A stretch of DNA of 64,000 bases from Leptolinea sp. UBA5366 (GCA_002407845.1 DHPK01000026.1:1-64000), one strand, 5' to 3'. Counted from the stretch's first letter, positions 17,513-25,837 are shown. Notes: generated from the letters alone by a model not told the origin. Translations and numbers: made by a program.

Positions 17513-17878
17513 CTAAAACTCAAGGCCTGCTTCGCGCGCGGCATCAGCAAGGGCTTTCACCCGGCCCATGAATCGAAATCCGCCACGATCAAAGACGACG
17601 GTGGTAATTCCTTTTTCCTTCGCGCGTTCTGCAACGGCTTTACCAACCAGCTTTGCCTGTTCGGTTTTGTTCTTGCCATCCATTTCGGCTTTCAGTCCCC
17701 GGTCGATAGTTGATGCGGAGACGACTGTCATGCCGGACAGATCATCAATGATCTGGGCATAAATGCCGTCCAGGCTGCGGTAAATATTAAGTCGCGGGCG
17801 TGCCGGCGTGCCGGACAGGTTCTTGCGAACCCGGGCATGGCGCCTGATACGAGCCTCACTTCGATTAACTTTCGCCAT
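17513..17878 (-). CDS. rplR: 50S ribosomal protein L18
   Basis: 121 residues. Basic N-terminus RRHARVRKNLSGTPARPRLN, then the family motif IYAQIIDD and the ending GGFRFMGRVKALADAAREAG. Binds 5S rRNA in the central protuberance together with L5. Confidence 0.98.
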   Translation of the reverse strand: MAKVNRSEARIRRHARVRKNLSGTPARPRLNIYRSLDGIYAQIIDDLSGMTVVSASTIDRGLKAEMDGKNKTEQAKLVGKAVAERAKEKGITTVVFDRGGFRFMGRVKALADAAREAGLEF

Positions 17879-17886
17879 ATATCCCT

Positions 17887-18435
17887 CTATTTCTTAGCTT
17901 TCCCAGATTTACCGGCCTTGCGGCGAATCTTTTCGCCCTGGTAACGAACGCCCTTGCCCTTGTAAGGTTCCGGCGGACGAATAGACCGAATTTCTGATGC
18001 GGTCTGACCAACCTGCTCGCGGTCATGACCCATGACTTTAATCTGTCGCGTTTTCGTGTCAACTTCGAAGCTGATTCCTTCCGGAGGGACAACTTCCTTT
18101 GGCGATGAATAACCGACATAAAGCACCAGGTTTTTACCGTTCATATCCGGTCGATAGCCGACGCCATCAACTTCAAGAACGATCGTAAATCCTTCTGAAA
18201 CACCGACGACCATGTTATTCAACAATGCCCGGCTTGTTCCATGCAGCGCGCGGATAGAGGCTTCATCAGAGACGCGGGTTACAGTGAGCGTGCCGTTGTC
18301 ATTTTCAATCTTGACTACCGGTGAGAACAGCCGAGACAGTTCTCCTTTGGGGCCTTTCACTTTTACTTCGCTGCCGTTGATATCCACTTTAACGCCTGCG
18401 GGAACGGTTATGGGCAAACGTCCAATTCGAGACAT
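17887..18435 (-). CDS. rplF: 50S ribosomal protein L6
   Basis: 182 residues. It starts MSRIGRLPITVPAGVKVDI, the L6 signature, and contains the duplicated domain with the C-terminal PPEPYKGKGVRYQGEKIRRK. It lies near the factor-binding site of the 50S subunit. Confidence 0.98.
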   Translation of the reverse strand: MSRIGRLPITVPAGVKVDINGSEVKVKGPKGELSRLFSPVVKIENDNGTLTVTRVSDEASIRALHGTSRALLNNMVVGVSEGFTIVLEVDGVGYRPDMNGKNLVLYVGYSSPKEVVPPEGISFEVDTKTRQIKVMGHDREQVGQTASEIRSIRPPEPYKGKGVRYQGEKIRRKAGKSGKAKK

Positions 18436-18449
18436 TTCCTAATCCTTTC

Positions 18450-18860
18450 CTACCAGACCTTGCAGAGGATTTCGCCGCCAACGCCAAGCTGGCGGGCGCG
18501 CTGCCCGGTCATCACTCCCTTCGGAGTGGACATGATCGCAATTCCCATTCCGGATAAAACCCAGGGAATGTCGCTTCGGCGGGTGTAGACTCTGCGTCCC
18601 GGGCGGCTGACGCGGACAATTCCGGTCATCACTGGGCGGCGCGATCGTCTCTCACCGGCATACTTAATTTTGACTTTCAAAGTGCGATGGGTCGGCTTGT
18701 CGCCTTCCAGCACTTCATAGGATTCAAGAAAACCTTCTTCTTTCAGAATCCGGGCAATTTCAACCTTGATATTTGAACTGGGCATCACAACGGACGCATG
18801 GCCTGCCATCATTGCGTTGCGAATTCGTGTCAACATATCGGCAATAGGATCACTCATCAT
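18450..18860 (-). CDS. rpsH: 30S ribosomal protein S8
   Basis: 136 residues. DPIADMLTRIRNAMMAGHA opens the protein and GIAIMSTPKGVMTGQRAR closes it, both typical of S8. GGAGG lies before two consecutive ATG codons and either could start it. In other bacteria S8 is the translational repressor of the spc genes. Confidence 0.98.
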   Translation of the reverse strand: MMSDPIADMLTRIRNAMMAGHASVVMPSSNIKVEIARILKEEGFLESYEVLEGDKPTHRTLKVKIKYAGERRSRRPVMTGIVRVSRPGRRVYTRRSDIPWVLSGMGIAIMSTPKGVMTGQRARQLGVGGEILCKVW

Positions 18861-18881
18861 AATTCTTTTCCTCCGTTGCCT

Positions 18882-19064
18882 TTACCAGGATGACTTCGTA
18901 ACGCCTGGAATTTGGCCATTGAGCGCTAACTCGCGAAAACAAATTCTGCATAAACCGAAGCGGCGGATATAGCCGCGCGGTCTGCCGCACAGTTTGCAGC
19001 GGTTGCGAACCTGGTTGGGATACTCACGTCTGAGTTCACGATACTTCATGCATTTCTTTGCCAT
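18882..19064 (-). CDS. rpsN: 30S ribosomal protein S14, zinc (type Z)
   Basis: 60 residues from ATG 19064. Upstream in-frame codons are the end of rplE. The short form with CKLC and CRIC (Cys23, 26, 39, 42) is the zinc-binding S14. AGGAAGGA precedes the ATG, which lies one base after the rplE stop. Confidence 0.97.
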   Translation of the reverse strand: MAKKCMKYRELRREYPNQVRNRCKLCGRPRGYIRRFGLCRICFRELALNGQIPGVTKSSW

Positions 19065-19065
19065 A

Positions 19066-19608
19066 TTAATCCTTCCTGAAAGGCATGCCGAGCAAACCAA
19101 GCATCACGCGCGCCTGATCGTCCGTACCGGCTGATGTAACGATTGTTATTTCCATCCCGCGAACTTTATCAACTTTTTCATAGTCGATTTCGGGGAACAG
19201 GGTCTGTTCTTTCAGACCGAGCGTGTAGTTGCCGCGGCCGTCAAACGCTTCGGCGGAAATTCCGCGGAAGTCACGGACACGGGGCAGCACGATGTTGATC
19301 ACACGGTCTAAGAATGCCCACATTTTTTCACCCCGCAGGGTCACTTTTGCCCCAATCTCGCGGCCTTCACGCAGTTTAAAGTTCGCGATGCTGAGCCGAG
19401 CTTTAGTCACAACTGGTTTCTGCCCTGTAATCTGAGTGAGATCGTTTACGGCGGCGTCCAACGCCTTCGGATTGTCCAATGCTTCCCCCAAGCCGATGTT
19501 GACAACAACTTTTTCAACTTTCGGATACTGCATCGGATTATCCAGTTTTAATGAAGTCTTCATAGCAGGAATGACTTCGTTTATATATTTTTCTTTCATA
19601 TGATTCAT
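19066..19608 (-). CDS. rplE: 50S ribosomal protein L5
   Basis: 180 residues. NPMQYPKVEKVVVNIGLGEA and the TKARLSIANFKLREG stretch are diagnostic. LKEQTLFPEIDYEKVDKVRG follows near the C-terminus. Binds 5S rRNA and contacts P-site tRNA. The start at 19608 follows AGGAG; a second ATG three codons in is possible. Confidence 0.98.
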   Translation of the reverse strand: MNHMKEKYINEVIPAMKTSLKLDNPMQYPKVEKVVVNIGLGEALDNPKALDAAVNDLTQITGQKPVVTKARLSIANFKLREGREIGAKVTLRGEKMWAFLDRVINIVLPRVRDFRGISAEAFDGRGNYTLGLKEQTLFPEIDYEKVDKVRGMEITIVTSAGTDDQARVMLGLLGMPFRKD

Positions 19609-19624
19609 TGTTTACCAGCTCCTG

Positions 19625-19960
19625 CTATTTTTCATCAATTTCAGAATTGCATTTTTTGCAGATTCTTGAAACTTTTCCGTCAGTGCGGCTGAAACCAACG
19701 CGGGTCGCGGCGTTGCACTTCGGGCAAACCAGCATTACATTTGAGATATGAATCGGCGCTTCAAACTTGACGATTCCGGCGTCAATCTGCCGGCGTCCAG
19801 CCTGAGTCTGACCGCGGTGCCGAGAGCGGATGTTCACACCCTGGACAACTACGCGCTCTTCAGACGGAATCATGCGAATGACTTCGCCGCGCTTTTTCTT
19901 GTCTTCTGATCGGCCGCTGATAATTTCTACGGTATCGCCTTTGCGAATTTTTTGTTTCAT
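19625..19960 (-). CDS. rplX: 50S ribosomal protein L24
   Basis: 111 residues from ATG 19960. An ATG four codons upstream has its GGAAGG abutting the codon, so the internal one, with GGAG 6 bases upstream, is preferred. The KOW motif is KIRKGDTVEIISGRSEDKKK. The C-terminus holds a zinc-ribbon pair (Cys79/Cys82 and Cys101/Cys104) present in only some L24 lineages. L24 initiates 50S assembly. Confidence 0.97.
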   Translation of the reverse strand: MKQKIRKGDTVEIISGRSEDKKKRGEVIRMIPSEERVVVQGVNIRSRHRGQTQAGRRQIDAGIVKFEAPIHISNVMLVCPKCNAATRVGFSRTDGKVSRICKKCNSEIDEK

Positions 19961-19983
19961 TCTTCGCTCCATCCTTCCAATGA

Positions 19984-20355
19984 TCAGATCGCTTCCGGTG
20001 CCAGAGAGACGATTTTTGTAAATCCTTTTTCACGCAGTTCGCGTGCGACAGGACCAAAAATACGCGTTCCCTTTGGGTCAGACCCATTGGTATCCAGAAT
20101 CACTACAGCATTATCATCGAATCGGATTGTCGACCCGTCTTCACGGCGCCATTCTTTAGCACAGCGGACGATGACTGCCTTCACGATATCGCTCTTTTTG
20201 ACCGAGCCATGCGGGGCTGCTGATTTCACAGTTGCGACAACGATATCGCCCACATAGGCATATCGCCGTCTTGAACCGCCGAGCACATGAATCACAAGGA
20301 CTTCTTTTGCGCCGGTGTTATCAGCGACTTTTAATCTGCTTTCCTTCTGAATCAT
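19984..20355 (-). CDS. rplN: 50S ribosomal protein L14
   Basis: 123 residues. It opens MIQKESRLKVADNTGAKEVL and contains GDIVVATVKSAAP, the family pattern. It ends in the REKGFTKIVSLAPEAI segment. It overlaps rpsQ by 4 bases (ATGA type). Confidence 0.98.
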   Translation of the reverse strand: MIQKESRLKVADNTGAKEVLVIHVLGGSRRRYAYVGDIVVATVKSAAPHGSVKKSDIVKAVIVRCAKEWRREDGSTIRFDDNAVVILDTNGSDPKGTRIFGPVARELREKGFTKIVSLAPEAI

Positions 20356-20666
20356 TCTGAGGCTCCTTCGTGCAGCGCTTCGGCAAGATCGGACGAAACT
20401 TCAGCGATAATTTCCTGTTTTTCGTCATGCTTCACGATTTTTTCGACAACCCAGCGTTTGTCGCGTGAAAGCGGACGGCTCTCAACGATCATAACTTTGT
20501 CGCCGATTTTGCATTCGTTGTTTTCATCATGCGCCTTGACGCGTTTGATATCATGAACAACTTTGCCAACCAGCGGGTGTCGGTAAGATCGCCGAATTTC
20601 TACGACAACGGTTTTATCCATTTTGTCACTGGTAACCATACCCATTATTCGACGGCGTGCATTCAT
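20352..20666 (-). CDS. rpsQ: 30S ribosomal protein S17
   Basis: 104 residues, about twenty longer than the shortest S17 proteins because of an acidic C-terminal tail after VVEKIVKHDE. The core has GMVTSDKMDKTVVVEIRR and KIGDKVMIVESRPLSRDKRW. It binds the 16S 5' domain. It overlaps both rpmC and rplN by 4 bases, so the three are tightly coupled. Confidence 0.97.
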   Translation of the reverse strand: MNARRRIMGMVTSDKMDKTVVVEIRRSYRHPLVGKVVHDIKRVKAHDENNECKIGDKVMIVESRPLSRDKRWVVEKIVKHDEKQEIIAEVSSDLAEALHEGASE

Positions 20667-20875
20667 GCTTTACCTTCCTGTTGTTTCTTCATTTCCATTT
20701 CCCGCAGGATGGTTTCCATCCGGGCAATATCTCGACGTACTTCTTTAACACGGCTGAAATCACTCAGCTGACCCGAGACGGCCTGAAAACGCAGATTCAT
20801 TTTTTCTTGCCGCAGATCAGACAGTTTCGCGTGTATTTCAGTTTCAGTTAATAATCTGATATCTGCTGCTTTCAT
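20663..20875 (-). CDS. rpmC: 50S ribosomal protein L29
   Basis: 70 residues forming two long helices. MKAADIRLLTETEIHAKLSD and LRFQAVSGQLSDFSRVKEVR match the family. It lies at the exit tunnel next to L23. Overlaps rplP and rpsQ by 4 bases on either side. Confidence 0.97.
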   Translation of the reverse strand: MKAADIRLLTETEIHAKLSDLRQEKMNLRFQAVSGQLSDFSRVKEVRRDIARMETILREMEMKKQQEGKA

Positions 20876-21306
20876 TTCTGCTCTTCTCCCATACCGAGTT
20901 CATGCCGAGAAACGATTTTGGTCCGAATTGAGAATTTGTAGGAAGCCTGTTTCAGTGCGTTGAGCGCAACATCTTCTGGCAGACCGCCGATTTCAAACAT
21001 AATTCGACCGGGTTTGACGACTGCTACCCAGTATTCAACGTTACCCTTCCCTTTACCCATTCGGGTTTCAGCCGGGCGATGTGTATAAGGTTTGTCCGGA
21101 AAGATTCGAATCCAAACCTTTCCGCGGCGCTTCATTTCGCGCGCCAATGTACGGCGTCCAGCTTCGATCTGGCGTGCGGTTACCCAGCCCGGTTCCATAG
21201 CCATCAGGCCATAATCACCGAAGGTAATTTCCGCACCGCGCAGCGCTTTTCCGCGCATGCGGCCACGTTGCTGTTTGCGGTACTTTACTCGTTTTGGCAT
21301 TAACAT
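20872..21306 (-). CDS. rplP: 50S ribosomal protein L16
   Basis: 144 residues from ATG 21306, which gives the common start MLMPKRVKYRKQQRGRMRGK. A TTG two codons upstream and an ATG two codons downstream are alternatives. AGAGG is 8 bases before the chosen ATG. WVTARQIEAGRRTLARE and RPAETRMGKGKGNVEYWVAV are L16 hallmarks. L16 helps place tRNA in the A site. Confidence 0.97.
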   Translation of the reverse strand: MLMPKRVKYRKQQRGRMRGKALRGAEITFGDYGLMAMEPGWVTARQIEAGRRTLAREMKRRGKVWIRIFPDKPYTHRPAETRMGKGKGNVEYWVAVVKPGRIMFEIGGLPEDVALNALKQASYKFSIRTKIVSRHELGMGEEQK

Positions 21307-21332
21307 TTCCAATACCTCTTTCGATTAACCTG

Positions 21333-21355
21333 CATTTACGGTCTTTCCGTAAATG
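21333..21355 (-). promoter_or_regulatory. Intercistronic hairpin between rpsC and rplP
   Basis: A perfect 9-bp stem, CATTTACGG pairing with CCGTAAATG, around a 5-base loop, 16 bases after the rpsC stop on the minus-strand transcript. No U run follows, so it is more likely a stability or processing element than a terminator. Confidence 0.45.
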
Positions 21356-21370
21356 TTAGAAAGATCAGAC

Positions 21371-22051
21371 TTATTCACTGACGTAAACGCCTTCAGTGGA
21401 TTCTGTTGAAACTTCTTCATGCAAGGAATGGACGATTCCGCGATAAATCCACACTTTGATGCCAATCTTGCCGTAAGTCGTCTGGGCTTCAGCCCGTGCG
21501 AAGTCGATGTCCGCCCGCAGTGTCTGCTGAGGAACGCGGCCTTCACGAAGCGTGACAGTCCGTGCCATGTCAGCGCCGCTCAAACGGCCGCCAACCTGGA
21601 TTTTGACGCCTTCTGCACCCTGGCGCAGTCCCTGCTGAATCGCGCGTTTCATTGCCCGCCGATAACCGACACGGCGTTCAATTTGACCGGCGATGTTCAG
21701 AGCCACGAGGTAGGCATCCGTATCTGGCGATTTGATTTCCTTGATTTCCAGGTCAATCTTTTTACCAGTCAGTGTTTCAATGTTCTGGCGAACGATCTTG
21801 ACAGTCTCACCTTTCCGGCCAATCAAAATACCGGGTTTGGCTGTGTTCACCACGACCTTGATTTTCCCGGGGAAGCGTTCGATTTCAACTTTCGAAACAC
21901 CGGCTTTCCCAGTCTGGGAATGAATCAGCTTTCGGATTTCGAGATCCTGATGCAGCTGGTTCACGTAGTCATTTCCTTTGGCATACCAACGCCCGTCCCA
22001 GGGTTTGTTGATATTCAGCCGAAATCCTATAGGATGTACTTTACGACCCAT
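21371..22051 (-). CDS. rpsC: 30S ribosomal protein S3
   Basis: 226 residues. It begins MGRKVHPIGFRLNINKPWDG, has the KH domain (KPGILIGRKGETVKIVRQ) and the C-domain GVKIQVGGRLSGADMARTVT followed by GKIGIKVWIYRG. It lies at the mRNA entry of the 30S subunit. AGGAGA precedes the ATG. Confidence 0.98.
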   Translation of the reverse strand: MGRKVHPIGFRLNINKPWDGRWYAKGNDYVNQLHQDLEIRKLIHSQTGKAGVSKVEIERFPGKIKVVVNTAKPGILIGRKGETVKIVRQNIETLTGKKIDLEIKEIKSPDTDAYLVALNIAGQIERRVGYRRAMKRAIQQGLRQGAEGVKIQVGGRLSGADMARTVTLREGRVPQQTLRADIDFARAEAQTTYGKIGIKVWIYRGIVHSLHEEVSTESTEGVYVSE

Positions 22052-22092
22052 ATTGTTCTCCTGATAACTCCTTTGGTCTCTCTGTACTCACA

Positions 22093-22434
22093 CTACTCGC
22101 GTTCGCGAAGAACAACAGTAACATGGGAAGTACGCCGAAAAATGGGCTTGAAACGGCCCCGTGCGCCAAAATACCGCCAGCGGCGCGTTGCAGCTTCATC
22201 GCAATAGATCGTGTGAACATACATATCATTTCGATCGAGACCGAAATTCTCTTCAGCGTTCGCTGCTGCGGAAGCGATCAGTTTATAGATCGGTTCGGCT
22301 GAAACTTTGTTCGTGAATTTCAGTATGTTCAACGCTTCGTTGACCGATTTGCCCCTGACCAGGTTAACGACCAGGCGGGTTTTTTGAGCTGAAATGCCAA
22401 TATTATTTAATTTCGCAATAACGTCTTGTGCCAT
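22093..22434 (-). CDS. rplV: 50S ribosomal protein L22
   Basis: 113 residues. KTRLVVNLVRGKSVNEALNI, ASAAANAEENFGLDRN and the C-terminal hairpin FGARGRFKPIFRRTSHVTVV are the family pattern. The hairpin lines the exit tunnel. Five bases after rpsS, with only a weak ribosome binding site, so probably coupled. Confidence 0.98.
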   Translation of the reverse strand: MAQDVIAKLNNIGISAQKTRLVVNLVRGKSVNEALNILKFTNKVSAEPIYKLIASAAANAEENFGLDRNDMYVHTIYCDEAATRRWRYFGARGRFKPIFRRTSHVTVVLRERE

Positions 22435-22439
22435 GGCTT

Positions 22440-22715
22440 CTACGCTCTCGATCCTCTTTCCGAAACGTGGCCGCGGAACAGCCGGGTCGGGGCGAACTCA
22501 CCCAACCGGTGTCCAACCATGTTTTCGGTGACATAAACCGGAATATGACGGCGTCCGTCATGCACGGCGATTGTGTGACCTACCATCTGCGGAAAAATCG
22601 TGCTTGCCCGGCTCCAGGTTCGGATAACTTTCTTTTCCCCGGCGCTGTTCATCTTTTCGACTTTTGACAGAAGTTTCGGGTCAATAAAAGGGCCCTTCTT
22701 TAATGATCGTGACAT
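22440..22715 (-). CDS. rpsS: 30S ribosomal protein S19
   Basis: 91 residues. It opens MSRSLKKGPFIDPKLLSKVE and contains WSRASTIFPQMVGHTIAVHD and LGEFAPTRLFRGH, all diagnostic. It lies in the 30S head beside S13. Confidence 0.98.
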   Translation of the reverse strand: MSRSLKKGPFIDPKLLSKVEKMNSAGEKKVIRTWSRASTIFPQMVGHTIAVHDGRRHIPVYVTENMVGHRLGEFAPTRLFRGHVSERGSRA

Positions 22716-22750
22716 AACTTCTTTCTCCTCTAACTTCTCTTATCCGAGGA

Positions 22751-23590
22751 CTAACGCCCGCCCTTAGCATTGCGGCGGCGAACGATGTATTTATCGCTGC
22801 GCTTGTTGCGGCGCGTCTTGTAACCCAAAGCTGGCTTACCCCATGGGGTTTTCGGTCCGGGCATACCGATTGGCTGCCGTCCTTCACCACCGCCATGCGG
22901 ATGGTCGCGCGGGGACATCGCTGTTCCGCGAACGGTCGGGCGAATGCCTAAGTGGCGCTTGCGTCCGGCTTTACCCAGCTTGATATTGCTGTGGTCCAGA
23001 TTTCCGAGCTGTCCGATTGTGGCATAGCAGGTCTGAAGAACCAGCCGGACTTCTCCGGATGGCAGACGAACCTGAGCATAGTCGCCTTCTTTCGCGAGCA
23101 GCTGAGCGGATGTTCCGGCAGCGCGAACCATTTTCCCGCCCTGGCCGGGACGAAGTTCGATGTTATGAATCGTCGAACCGACGGGGATGTTCGAAATCGG
23201 CATCGCGTTTCCGGTTCGAATTTCAGCGTTCTGTCCGGAGACAATCGTATCGCCAACTTTCAAACCGATCGGTGCCAGAATGTAGCGTTTTTCGCCGTCA
23301 ACAAACTGAATCAATGCAATGCGGGCAGTCCGGTTGGGATCATATTCAACCGCAATCACTTTCGCGGGAACATCAATCTTGTTCCGTTTCATGTCGACGA
23401 TGCGGATGAAACGGCGGGCGCCGCCGCCGCGATGGCGGACTGTAATGCGTCCGTCCGAGTTGCGGCCGGCATGATTCTTTCGGAACACGATCAAGGATCG
23501 TTCCGGTTTGTCTTTTGTGATTTCTTCAAAGGTGTACCCTGTCATCCCGCGCAAACCGGGAGTGACCGGCTTATAAACTTTAACTGCCAT
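22751..23590 (-). CDS. rplB: 50S ribosomal protein L2
   Basis: 279 residues. KPVTPGLRGMTGYTFEEITK, the RHRGGGARRF stretch, and the C-terminal MSPRDHPHGGGEGRQPIGMP, which contains the histidine-bearing loop near the peptidyl transferase centre. The start codon shares one base with the rplW stop (TAATG). Confidence 0.98.
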   Translation of the reverse strand: MAVKVYKPVTPGLRGMTGYTFEEITKDKPERSLIVFRKNHAGRNSDGRITVRHRGGGARRFIRIVDMKRNKIDVPAKVIAVEYDPNRTARIALIQFVDGEKRYILAPIGLKVGDTIVSGQNAEIRTGNAMPISNIPVGSTIHNIELRPGQGGKMVRAAGTSAQLLAKEGDYAQVRLPSGEVRLVLQTCYATIGQLGNLDHSNIKLGKAGRKRHLGIRPTVRGTAMSPRDHPHGGGEGRQPIGMPGPKTPWGKPALGYKTRRNKRSDKYIVRRRNAKGGR

Positions 23591-23892
23591 TATTCAACTC
23601 CTTCGAAGAATGGAATCTTGTCGCCTTCTGCCAGCGTGACAATCGCCTTCTTGATGACAGGCTTCTTCAGGATAGTTCGGCGGCTTTTTGCATTCCGTTT
23701 TGATTTTCCGGGTGCGGTGATGATATTGACGCGAATCACATTGACTTTAAAGATGGATTCAACAGCTTCTTTAACCATCGTCCGGTTTGAATCACCACTC
23801 ACTTCAAAAACATACTGGTTCAGCTTGAATGCAAGCTCATTTGTTTTTTCTGTAATCAAAGGACGGCGAAGAATTTCGTATTTTGAAGTCAT
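23590..23892 (-). CDS. rplW: 50S ribosomal protein L23
   Basis: 100 residues. YEILRRPLITEKTNELAFKL and VKEAVESIFKVNVIRVNII are typical. It sits at the tunnel exit, where SRP and trigger factor dock. Followed immediately by rplB with a one-base overlap. Confidence 0.97.
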   Translation of the reverse strand: MTSKYEILRRPLITEKTNELAFKLNQYVFEVSGDSNRTMVKEAVESIFKVNVIRVNIITAPGKSKRNAKSRRTILKKPVIKKAIVTLAEGDKIPFFEGVE

Positions 23893-23901
23893 TTCTCCTC
23901 C

Positions 23902-24528
23902 TTATCCTAAGTACGCGCTGATCGTTTCGATCGCTGCCACAGGCAGAATGACCTTGTCGAAACGAAGCAAATCGCGAATATTCAGGTAATTTGCCAATAA
24001 AATTTTTGCATCGGGAATGTTGTTGGTTGCCCGAATCACGTCTGGGCTTGAATCCTTGTTTGGGATTAAGATCAGCGCGCTGTCGCCCCCGACCAGGCTT
24101 GAAAGTGCTTTCACCATCAGCTTTGTCTTGGGTTCATCCAGCTTCAATTCGTCCACAACAATAATTTCCGAATCACCAGCCTTGACGCTCAGCGCTGAAC
24201 GTAATGCCGCCCGGCGCATTTTCTTAGGCATATCCTGTGTGTAATCCCGATTATGAGGGGTATGCACACGACCGCCGCCCTTCCACTGTGCGGCGCGGAT
24301 TGAACCCTGCCGTGCCCGGCCGGTTCCCTTTTGCTTATAAGGCTTGCGTCCGCCGCCAGCGACTTCGTGCCGAACCTTGGTCTCATGCGTACCAAGTCGA
24401 GCATTCGCCATCTGCCGGACATATGCCTGATGCATCAAGTCTAAGTATATTGGGGCGCCAAAAATTGCATCTGGAAGTTCAACTTCGCTGACAACTTCGC
24501 CCTTCATATTTTTGACATCGATTTTCAT
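23902..24528 (-). CDS. rplD: 50S ribosomal protein L4
   Basis: 208 residues from ATG 24528, preceded by GGAG. An ATG five codons upstream is possible. The tunnel-loop region RHEVAGGGRKPYKQKGTGRA then RQGSIRAAQWKGGGRVH is the L4 signature. In some bacteria L4 represses its own operon by binding the mRNA leader, which is relevant to the structured leader before rplC. Confidence 0.97.
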   Translation of the reverse strand: MKIDVKNMKGEVVSEVELPDAIFGAPIYLDLMHQAYVRQMANARLGTHETKVRHEVAGGGRKPYKQKGTGRARQGSIRAAQWKGGGRVHTPHNRDYTQDMPKKMRRAALRSALSVKAGDSEIIVVDELKLDEPKTKLMVKALSSLVGGDSALILIPNKDSSPDVIRATNNIPDAKILLANYLNIRDLLRFDKVILPVAAIETISAYLG

Positions 24529-24558
24529 AGTCTTTCGCTCCATGTTTCCCGGAACCCG

Positions 24559-25188
24559 TTAGGATTTTCGGGCATCTCTGATCATTACGAGACCGCCGCG
24601 GGCGCCTGGAACAGCACCCCTGACACCGATCAGATTACGTTCCGCATCGATGAAAGCGACCTTCAAGTTTTGCACCGTTACACGATCATTGCCCATATGA
24701 CCAGGACCACGGGAACCTTTGAAAACACGACCTGGGGTCGTTCCCGAACCACGGGAACCTGGCGCACGCTGCCGGTCAGATTGACCATGGGTTTTGGGTC
24801 CGCCACGGAAATTGTAGCGTTTCACACCACCCTGGAAGCCGCGTCCCTTGCTGGTTCCAACGATGTCCACCAGTTCGCCTAAAGCGAACAAATCCACAGT
24901 AACTTTGTCTCCTTCTGAGACCTGTGGATCTTTAACACGAAATTCGCGCAAAAAGCGCAGCGGAGGCAAGTTATTCCGCTTCAAGTGACCCTTTTCGCCG
25001 CTGGTGATCCGCTTTGGTTTAACCTCTTCGAACCCTACCTGAACGGCTGTGTACCCATCAGTTTCCTGATTACGCAACTGGGTAACAAAGCAAGGCCCAG
25101 CTTCGATGACGGTTATCGGAATTGCGATACCATTCTCATCGAAAATCTGGGTCATGCCGATTTTCTTGCCGAGTAGCCCTTTAAACAT
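24559..25188 (-). CDS. rplC: 50S ribosomal protein L3
   Basis: 209 residues. MFKGLLGKKIGMTQIFDENG opens the protein and FQGGVKRYNFRGGPKTHGQS and PGRVFKGSRGPGHMGNDRVT are diagnostic. It is the first gene of the unit here. In most bacteria rpsJ (S10) precedes it, but no S10 reading frame lies upstream. GGGGAG precedes the ATG. Confidence 0.98.
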   Translation of the reverse strand: MFKGLLGKKIGMTQIFDENGIAIPITVIEAGPCFVTQLRNQETDGYTAVQVGFEEVKPKRITSGEKGHLKRNNLPPLRFLREFRVKDPQVSEGDKVTVDLFALGELVDIVGTSKGRGFQGGVKRYNFRGGPKTHGQSDRQRAPGSRGSGTTPGRVFKGSRGPGHMGNDRVTVQNLKVAFIDAERNLIGVRGAVPGARGGLVMIRDARKS

Positions 25189-25388
25189 TCTCTGTTTTCT
25201 CCCCTTTTAAGGTTATATTTTTTTAGGTCCAAGGACCTCTCACAAGATTGTCAGCATGGGCTGCGCTGCATCATCTTGTTCGCAGTCAGTCAATCTGCTT
25301 GTGCTGCACCAGTGGAATTTTTGTCGTGCGCATTCGGACAGATTCTTGGCTTGCGATGATTGCCGCTCCGGCATCTATCAGAGCAAAC
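25189..25388 (-). promoter_or_regulatory. Structured leader of the ribosomal supercluster
   Basis: About 200 bases between the proposed promoter and rplC, without S10. It contains a perfect inverted repeat ACAAGAT/ATCTTGT (25242-25248 and 25273-25279) and a compact hairpin AGGTCCAAGGACCT (25225-25238) shortly before the rplC ribosome binding site. On the minus strand an ATG at about 25336 opens a 15-codon frame (MRTTKIPLVQHKQID). Long structured leaders of ribosomal operons often bind a ribosomal protein to give feedback. That role is inferred. Confidence 0.55.
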
Positions 25389-25394
25389 TGGAGC

Positions 25395-25403
25395 ATTATA
25401 ACA
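25395..25403 (-). promoter_or_regulatory. Extended -10 promoter for the ribosomal supercluster
   Basis: Read on the minus strand, TGTTATAAT is a perfect extended -10 element (TG, one base, TATAAT). No good -35 hexamer lies at the right distance. The flanking upstream DNA (25404-25450) is strongly AT-rich, as expected for an UP-like region. Transcription would begin near 25388. Confidence 0.65.
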
Positions 25404-25761
25404 TAAATATTTTAATTTATAGAAAAATGGGTAAATTTCTTGTGATGTTGATTGAGTGTTTCTTAGTGACTTTTTTTATCAACCAGCAACGGCTAAATTC
25501 TACCATCGATTTCTCATAAGTTTCCGATCCTTATGACGCAAACTATTTAGCTTTTTCCAGCTGCCGCGCCTGTTCCAAGCTGGAAGCATCGCCCTGTGAA
25601 TACAAGAAATCAGAAACTTTTCAAACACTTTGCCGTTTCTTTTTTTATCGCTCTTAATATCGCTCTTAATATAGAAACAGCTTCAAAGCAAAGGCTGCAA
25701 ATAGCTCTGGTTCATGCGTCAAGGAAGCTCCTTCTCCGAGCATCTCATTTTATTCACGGAA
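25404..25761. other. Intergenic region without a recognisable gene
   Basis: An AT-rich stretch behind the ribosomal promoter and downstream of the secreted-protein gene at 25838. Short frames exist (for example 25596-25808 on the plus strand) but they have no ribosome binding site and no recognisable domain. Nothing else supported was seen. Confidence 0.6.
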
Positions 25762-25797
25762 CAGCCCAGCGATCTGGTAAATCGAATCGCTGGGCTG
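25762..25797 (-). terminator. Stem-loop downstream of the secreted-protein gene
   Basis: A perfect 12-bp GC-rich stem, CAGCCCAGCGAT pairing with ATCGCTGGGCTG, around a 12-base loop, 41 bases after the stop at 25838. There is no clear T run on either strand, so termination efficiency is uncertain. Confidence 0.55.
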
Positions 25798-25837
25798 AAA
25801 GCTATTAACTGAGCTGATTGACTAATTTATATGCAAT

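Noticed and set aside
22952..23989. 345-codon plus-strand frame across rplB and rplW
   Set aside because: Antisense shadow of two certain ribosomal protein genes, with no domain, no ribosome binding site and biased composition that mirrors the real genes.
25596..25808. 70-codon plus-strand frame between the ribosomal promoter and the secreted protein
   Set aside because: No binding site or domain, and it contains the hairpin at 25762-25797.
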